Shown piece by piece: positions 15,014-17,284 of a DNA stretch of 17,284 bases. Every line of letters starts with the position of its first letter. Position 1 is the first letter of the stretch. The stretch is taken from positions 1-17,284 of the forward strand of contig JAYVIQ010000169.1 of assembly GCA_043770215.1 (NCBI GenBank), read 5' to 3'. The translations under genes and the position numbers were made by a program. The notes beneath the pieces are model-generated. The model did no database searches and was not told where the DNA came from. It was given only the letters and a program-made list of their open reading frames with translations. Source of the DNA: JAYVIQ01 sp043770215 (lineage in GTDB: Bacteria; Bacteroidota; Bacteroidia; Cytophagales; JAAEPT01).

Positions 15014-15994
15014 TTATACGCCCAACTCTACCCTTATTCTTGCCAAAGTTTGAGAAGCTATTTTTCTAGCTTTTTCTGCTCCCTTTTTAAGTTCTAATTC
15101 TATTAGTTCTGGATTTTTGATGAACTCTTCATACTTAGCCCTTTCAGCACTGTATTTATCTATTATTAAGGCTAATAATTCTGATTTAGCATGTCCAAAT
15201 CCATAATTACCAGCTTTGTATTTTGCTTTTAACTCAGCGGTTTGTGTTTGGGTAGCTAGCAAAGAATATATTTTAAAAACCGTGCAACTGTCAGCGTCTT
15301 TTGAGTCCTCTAGCGGAGTGCTGTCTGTAATAATTTGGTTTATATTTTTCTTTAAGTCTTTGTCTGATTGAAAAATATCAATATAGTTATTGTAGGATTT
15401 ACTCATTTTTCTACCGTCTGTACCTGGTACAGTCATAACCTCTTCTTTTATTTTGGCAGTAGGCAAAACAAAAATTTCTTTACCAAATTTATGGTTTACA
15501 GCATTTGCAATGTCTCTTGTAATTTCTAGATGTTGTTTTTGATCTTTGCCTACAGGTATTATTTCCGCATCATACAGTAGTATATCTGCCGCCATGAGCA
15601 CTGGGTAGGTAAATAAACCAGTATTTATTTTGTCTTTGCTAAGGTTTTCGCTTTTATCTTTATAAGAATGAGCGTTTTCTAACATAGGTATTGGAGTAAA
15701 ACAATTTAGGTACCACATAAGCTCGCATACCTCTGGAATGTCTGATTGGCGATAAAATGTATTTTTTTCTGTGTTTAAGCCAAAAGCCAACCAAGCAGCA
15801 GCAGCAGCAAGTGTATTTTCTTTAAGTTCAGCTCCATTTTTTATGGCAGTAATAGAGTGTAAGTTTGCAATAAAAAAGAAAGCCTCATGCCCTGATTCTA
15901 AAGACAATTCTATAGCTGGCTGTATTGCACCAAGTAAATTTCCTAAATGTGGTTTTTTGCCGGTACTCTGTATTCCTGTTAATATTCTTGCCAT
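15014..15994 (-). CDS. trpS: Tryptophanyl-tRNA synthetase
   Basis: Charges tRNA-Trp with tryptophan in an ATP-dependent reaction; class I enzyme, dimeric. The 326-residue length is normal for the bacterial form. The HIGH-type motif is PHLGN at residues 15-19 within GIQSTGKKPHLGNLLGAI, and the KMSKS loop is at 196-200 (PGTDGRKMSKSYNNYID). Other family marks are FFFIANLHSIT, YRQSDIPEVCELMWYLNC, YPVLMAADILLYDAEIIPVGKDQKQHLE and the basic C-terminal end. The start at 15994 gives the typical MARILTGIQSTG beginning. It is convergent with clpC, sharing a terminator, and divergent from the DUF1573 gene with 111 nt between the starts. There is no sign of a T-box or trp-type leader upstream. Confidence 0.96.
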   Translation of the reverse strand: MARILTGIQSTGKKPHLGNLLGAIQPAIELSLESGHEAFFFIANLHSITAIKNGAELKENTLAAAAAWLAFGLNTEKNTFYRQSDIPEVCELMWYLNCFTPIPMLENAHSYKDKSENLSKDKINTGLFTYPVLMAADILLYDAEIIPVGKDQKQHLEITRDIANAVNHKFGKEIFVLPTAKIKEEVMTVPGTDGRKMSKSYNNYIDIFQSDKDLKKNINQIITDSTPLEDSKDADSCTVFKIYSLLATQTQTAELKAKYKAGNYGFGHAKSELLALIIDKYSAERAKYEEFIKNPELIELELKKGAEKARKIASQTLARIRVELGV

Positions 15995-16093
15995 TTGTTT
16001 GTATTATAACTAATAATTGGTCAAAAGTAATAAATATTGTTTGTGCAGACACAGGTTTTTTTTCTAAATGTATTTTTTTGGTACGTTTTTGGT

Positions 16094-16101
16094 TAAATTA
16101 G
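16094..16101 (+). promoter_or_regulatory. Possible -7 promoter element of the DUF1573 gene
   Basis: TAAATTAG differs from TAnnTTTG at one position and ends exactly 4 nt before the ATG at 16106. No TTTG at the usual distance. Same layout as upstream of selO and rluD. Confidence 0.35.
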
Positions 16102-16105
16102 TAGC

Positions 16106-17185
16106 ATGACAAAAAATATCGGACAAATAATTCTCTTGTTTGCAGGCTTTATAAGTATAAATGCTCAGGAGCTTAAGCCTTCTAAATTTTTGAAGCCAAA
16201 CAAAACATTGCATGATTTTGGAATTATACAACAAGCAAATGGTGAGGTTTCTTATACTTTTGTAGTTAAAAATTTTTCGTCAAAATCTGTGATGATAAAT
16301 AATGTAGTACCTGAGTGTTCTTGTACAGAGCCTACTTGGACTAAAGAAAGTATAGCTTTAGGTGCCGAAGGTCAGATAAAAGTAGGATATAAAGCAGATC
16401 ATTATCCAGGTGTTTTTGATAAAAAAATAACGGTTTATACTACCTATGATACTTTTGAACTTAAAATTGTTGGGAAAGTATTGCCAAAACCCTTATCTAA
16501 TGTAGAAAAAGAATTTCCACACAGCATAGGCAATTTGCGTTTTAAAGATGATGTATTTGCCATGAATACCATTTATGACAATTCTACTAAAACCAAAGAG
16601 TTTTTGGTATACAATGATTCTTCTAAAGCCCTAAAGGGTTTATATTTTCAAAATATTCCGCCTCATATTTCTATTGTTTTCCCTGAAGTTATAGATTCAA
16701 AGAGCCAAGCCAAAATAATGGTGAGTTTTGATCCTATAAAATGGAATGATTATGGGCATACAATAGAATATCTTTCTCTTGTGGTAGGTGGGGTTAAGAA
16801 AGAAATGTCTGTTATAGGTAATGTTTCGCCTTATATCCCAAACTATACGCAGGCAGAGCTTACAAATGCCCCAAGGTTAAAAATGGACTCTCTAGCATCT
16901 TTTAATTTCGGCTCAATACAAACAAACCAAGTATATACAAAAAGGATTATTCTTCAAAACATAGGAGACTCAGACCTTAAAATTCTAAAAATAAAACCAG
17001 CTTGTGCCTGTATAACTATAGATTTAAACGAAAAAATAATTCTTAAACCTAACCAAACCAAAGTAATTAGTTTATATTTTGATACCAAAGATAGGAGTGG
17101 AAGCACTAAGAAAAGTGTTTACTTTTACTCTAATGACCCTATGGACCCCGCTCATGTTTTTAAAATAATTGCGGAGGTAAAATAA
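16106..17185 (+). CDS. Secreted protein with two DUF1573 domains
   Basis: A 359-residue protein. Residues 1-20 (MTKNIGQIILLFAGFISINA before Q21) form a signal peptide, so it is exported. The first DUF1573 domain is at about 33-125: TLHDFGIIQQANGEVSYTF, then VVPECSCTEPTW with C71 and C73, and later GVFDKKITVYT. The middle (about 130-255) is another Ig-like beta-rich part with a degenerate version of the same pattern (FLVYNDSSKALKGLYFQ). The second clear domain is at about 262-359: FNFGSIQTNQVYTKRI, then KIKPACACITIDL with C300 and C302, then KKSVYFYSNDPMDP. DUF1573 is an ASPM/SPD-2/Hydin-like Ig fold common in Bacteroidota exoproteins; its role is unknown. No lipobox or T9SS tail is visible. 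The repeat element begins immediately after the TAA. Confidence 0.87.
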   Translation: MTKNIGQIILLFAGFISINAQELKPSKFLKPNKTLHDFGIIQQANGEVSYTFVVKNFSSKSVMINNVVPECSCTEPTWTKESIALGAEGQIKVGYKADHYPGVFDKKITVYTTYDTFELKIVGKVLPKPLSNVEKEFPHSIGNLRFKDDVFAMNTIYDNSTKTKEFLVYNDSSKALKGLYFQNIPPHISIVFPEVIDSKSQAKIMVSFDPIKWNDYGHTIEYLSLVVGGVKKEMSVIGNVSPYIPNYTQAELTNAPRLKMDSLASFNFGSIQTNQVYTKRIILQNIGDSDLKILKIKPACACITIDLNEKIILKPNQTKVISLYFDTKDRSGSTKKSVYFYSNDPMDPAHVFKIIAEVK

Positions 17186-17284
17186 TGTGAATATCCGTTA
17201 TCGTACCAGTAGTGGAATTGATTAGTGATTTTGGGCGAAACCCTATCGGGTCAGGCTCTACGCTCTCGCTTTTGTTGCTGAAAA
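17186..17284 (-). repeat. Palindromic dispersed repeat, copy 4 (inverted, truncated by the window end)
   Basis: The reverse complement matches copy 1 (1-98) at about 94 of 98 positions. The terminal arm AATATCCGTTATCGTACCAGT lies at 17190-17210 and the ACCC-gata-GGGT hairpin is intact. It begins 1 nt after the stop codon of the DUF1573 gene and stops at the centre of the element's main hairpin, the same point at which copy 1 begins. Confidence 0.9.

Noticed and set aside
1..17284. Linear replicon or transposon defined by the terminal inverted repeats at the window ends
   Set aside because: The content is chromosomal housekeeping (trpS, clpC, two tRNA-Ser, rluD), there is no replication, telomere-resolvase or transposase gene, and the same element also occurs inside the window. 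An assembly break at a repeat explains the ends.
1..17284. A new multi-gene system (defence, secretion, biosynthesis)
   Set aside because: Every gene belongs to a recognisable family and the operons are short and ordinary. No toxin-antitoxin pair, nuclease/helicase cluster, reverse transcriptase or CRISPR-like spacing was seen.

Overview
The window looks like ordinary chromosome from an AT-rich member of the Bacteroidota. The pointers are a type IX secretion (T9SS) type A sorting domain on a large secreted protein, a Cys-Asp-rich linker typical of Bacteroidota exoproteins, WbqC-like and DUF1573 proteins, little Shine-Dalgarno use, and -7 boxes resembling TAnnTTTG. I cannot place it below phylum level. 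I see no defence island, biosynthetic cluster, prophage, plasmid backbone, transposase or CRISPR array.

Layout, left to right. A truncated copy of a palindromic repeat (1-98) precedes selO, a protein AMPylase (205-1776). Next is a RluD-type rRNA pseudouridine synthase (1960-3000), then a gene-free stretch with the only full repeat copy (3162-3325). A very large secreted protein follows (3482-7429): membrane/signal segment, G8 domain, CEMIP/TMEM2-like beta-helix, calcium-binding linker, two tandem beta-sandwich modules and a T9SS tail. It is split by an in-frame TGA at 4250-4252. After its terminator comes about 0.8 kb without genes, holding several hairpins and a decayed repeat copy. Two tRNA-Ser genes (GGA, UGA) follow on the minus strand, separated by a terminator.

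A tight minus-strand operon reads mltG (peptidoglycan glycosyltransferase-lyase) > YbgC-like thioesterase > YihY/BrkB-like membrane protein; the junctions are 0 nt and a 4-nt overlap. mltG carries a one-base deletion near 10163 that moves its last 57 codons out of frame. Divergent from it is a two-gene plus-strand unit of a YciO-type Sua5-family protein and a WbqC-like protein, overlapping by 1 nt. Then come clpC (12434-14956), a bidirectional terminator shared with convergent trpS (15014-15994, minus), and a secreted protein with two DUF1573 domains (16106-17185). The window ends in another truncated repeat copy, inverted relative to the first.

Most genes are housekeeping: translation (rluD, trpS, tRNAs, YciO), proteolysis (clpC), cell wall (mltG) and redox/stress-linked AMPylation (selO). 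The least routine items are the repeat family that bounds the window at both ends, the interrupted giant G8/beta-helix exoprotein, the broken mltG, a palindrome inside the clpC promoter, and a recurring arrangement in which a -7-like box ends exactly 4 nt before the start codon. The repeats at both ends most simply mean that an assembly contig broke at a near-palindrome.
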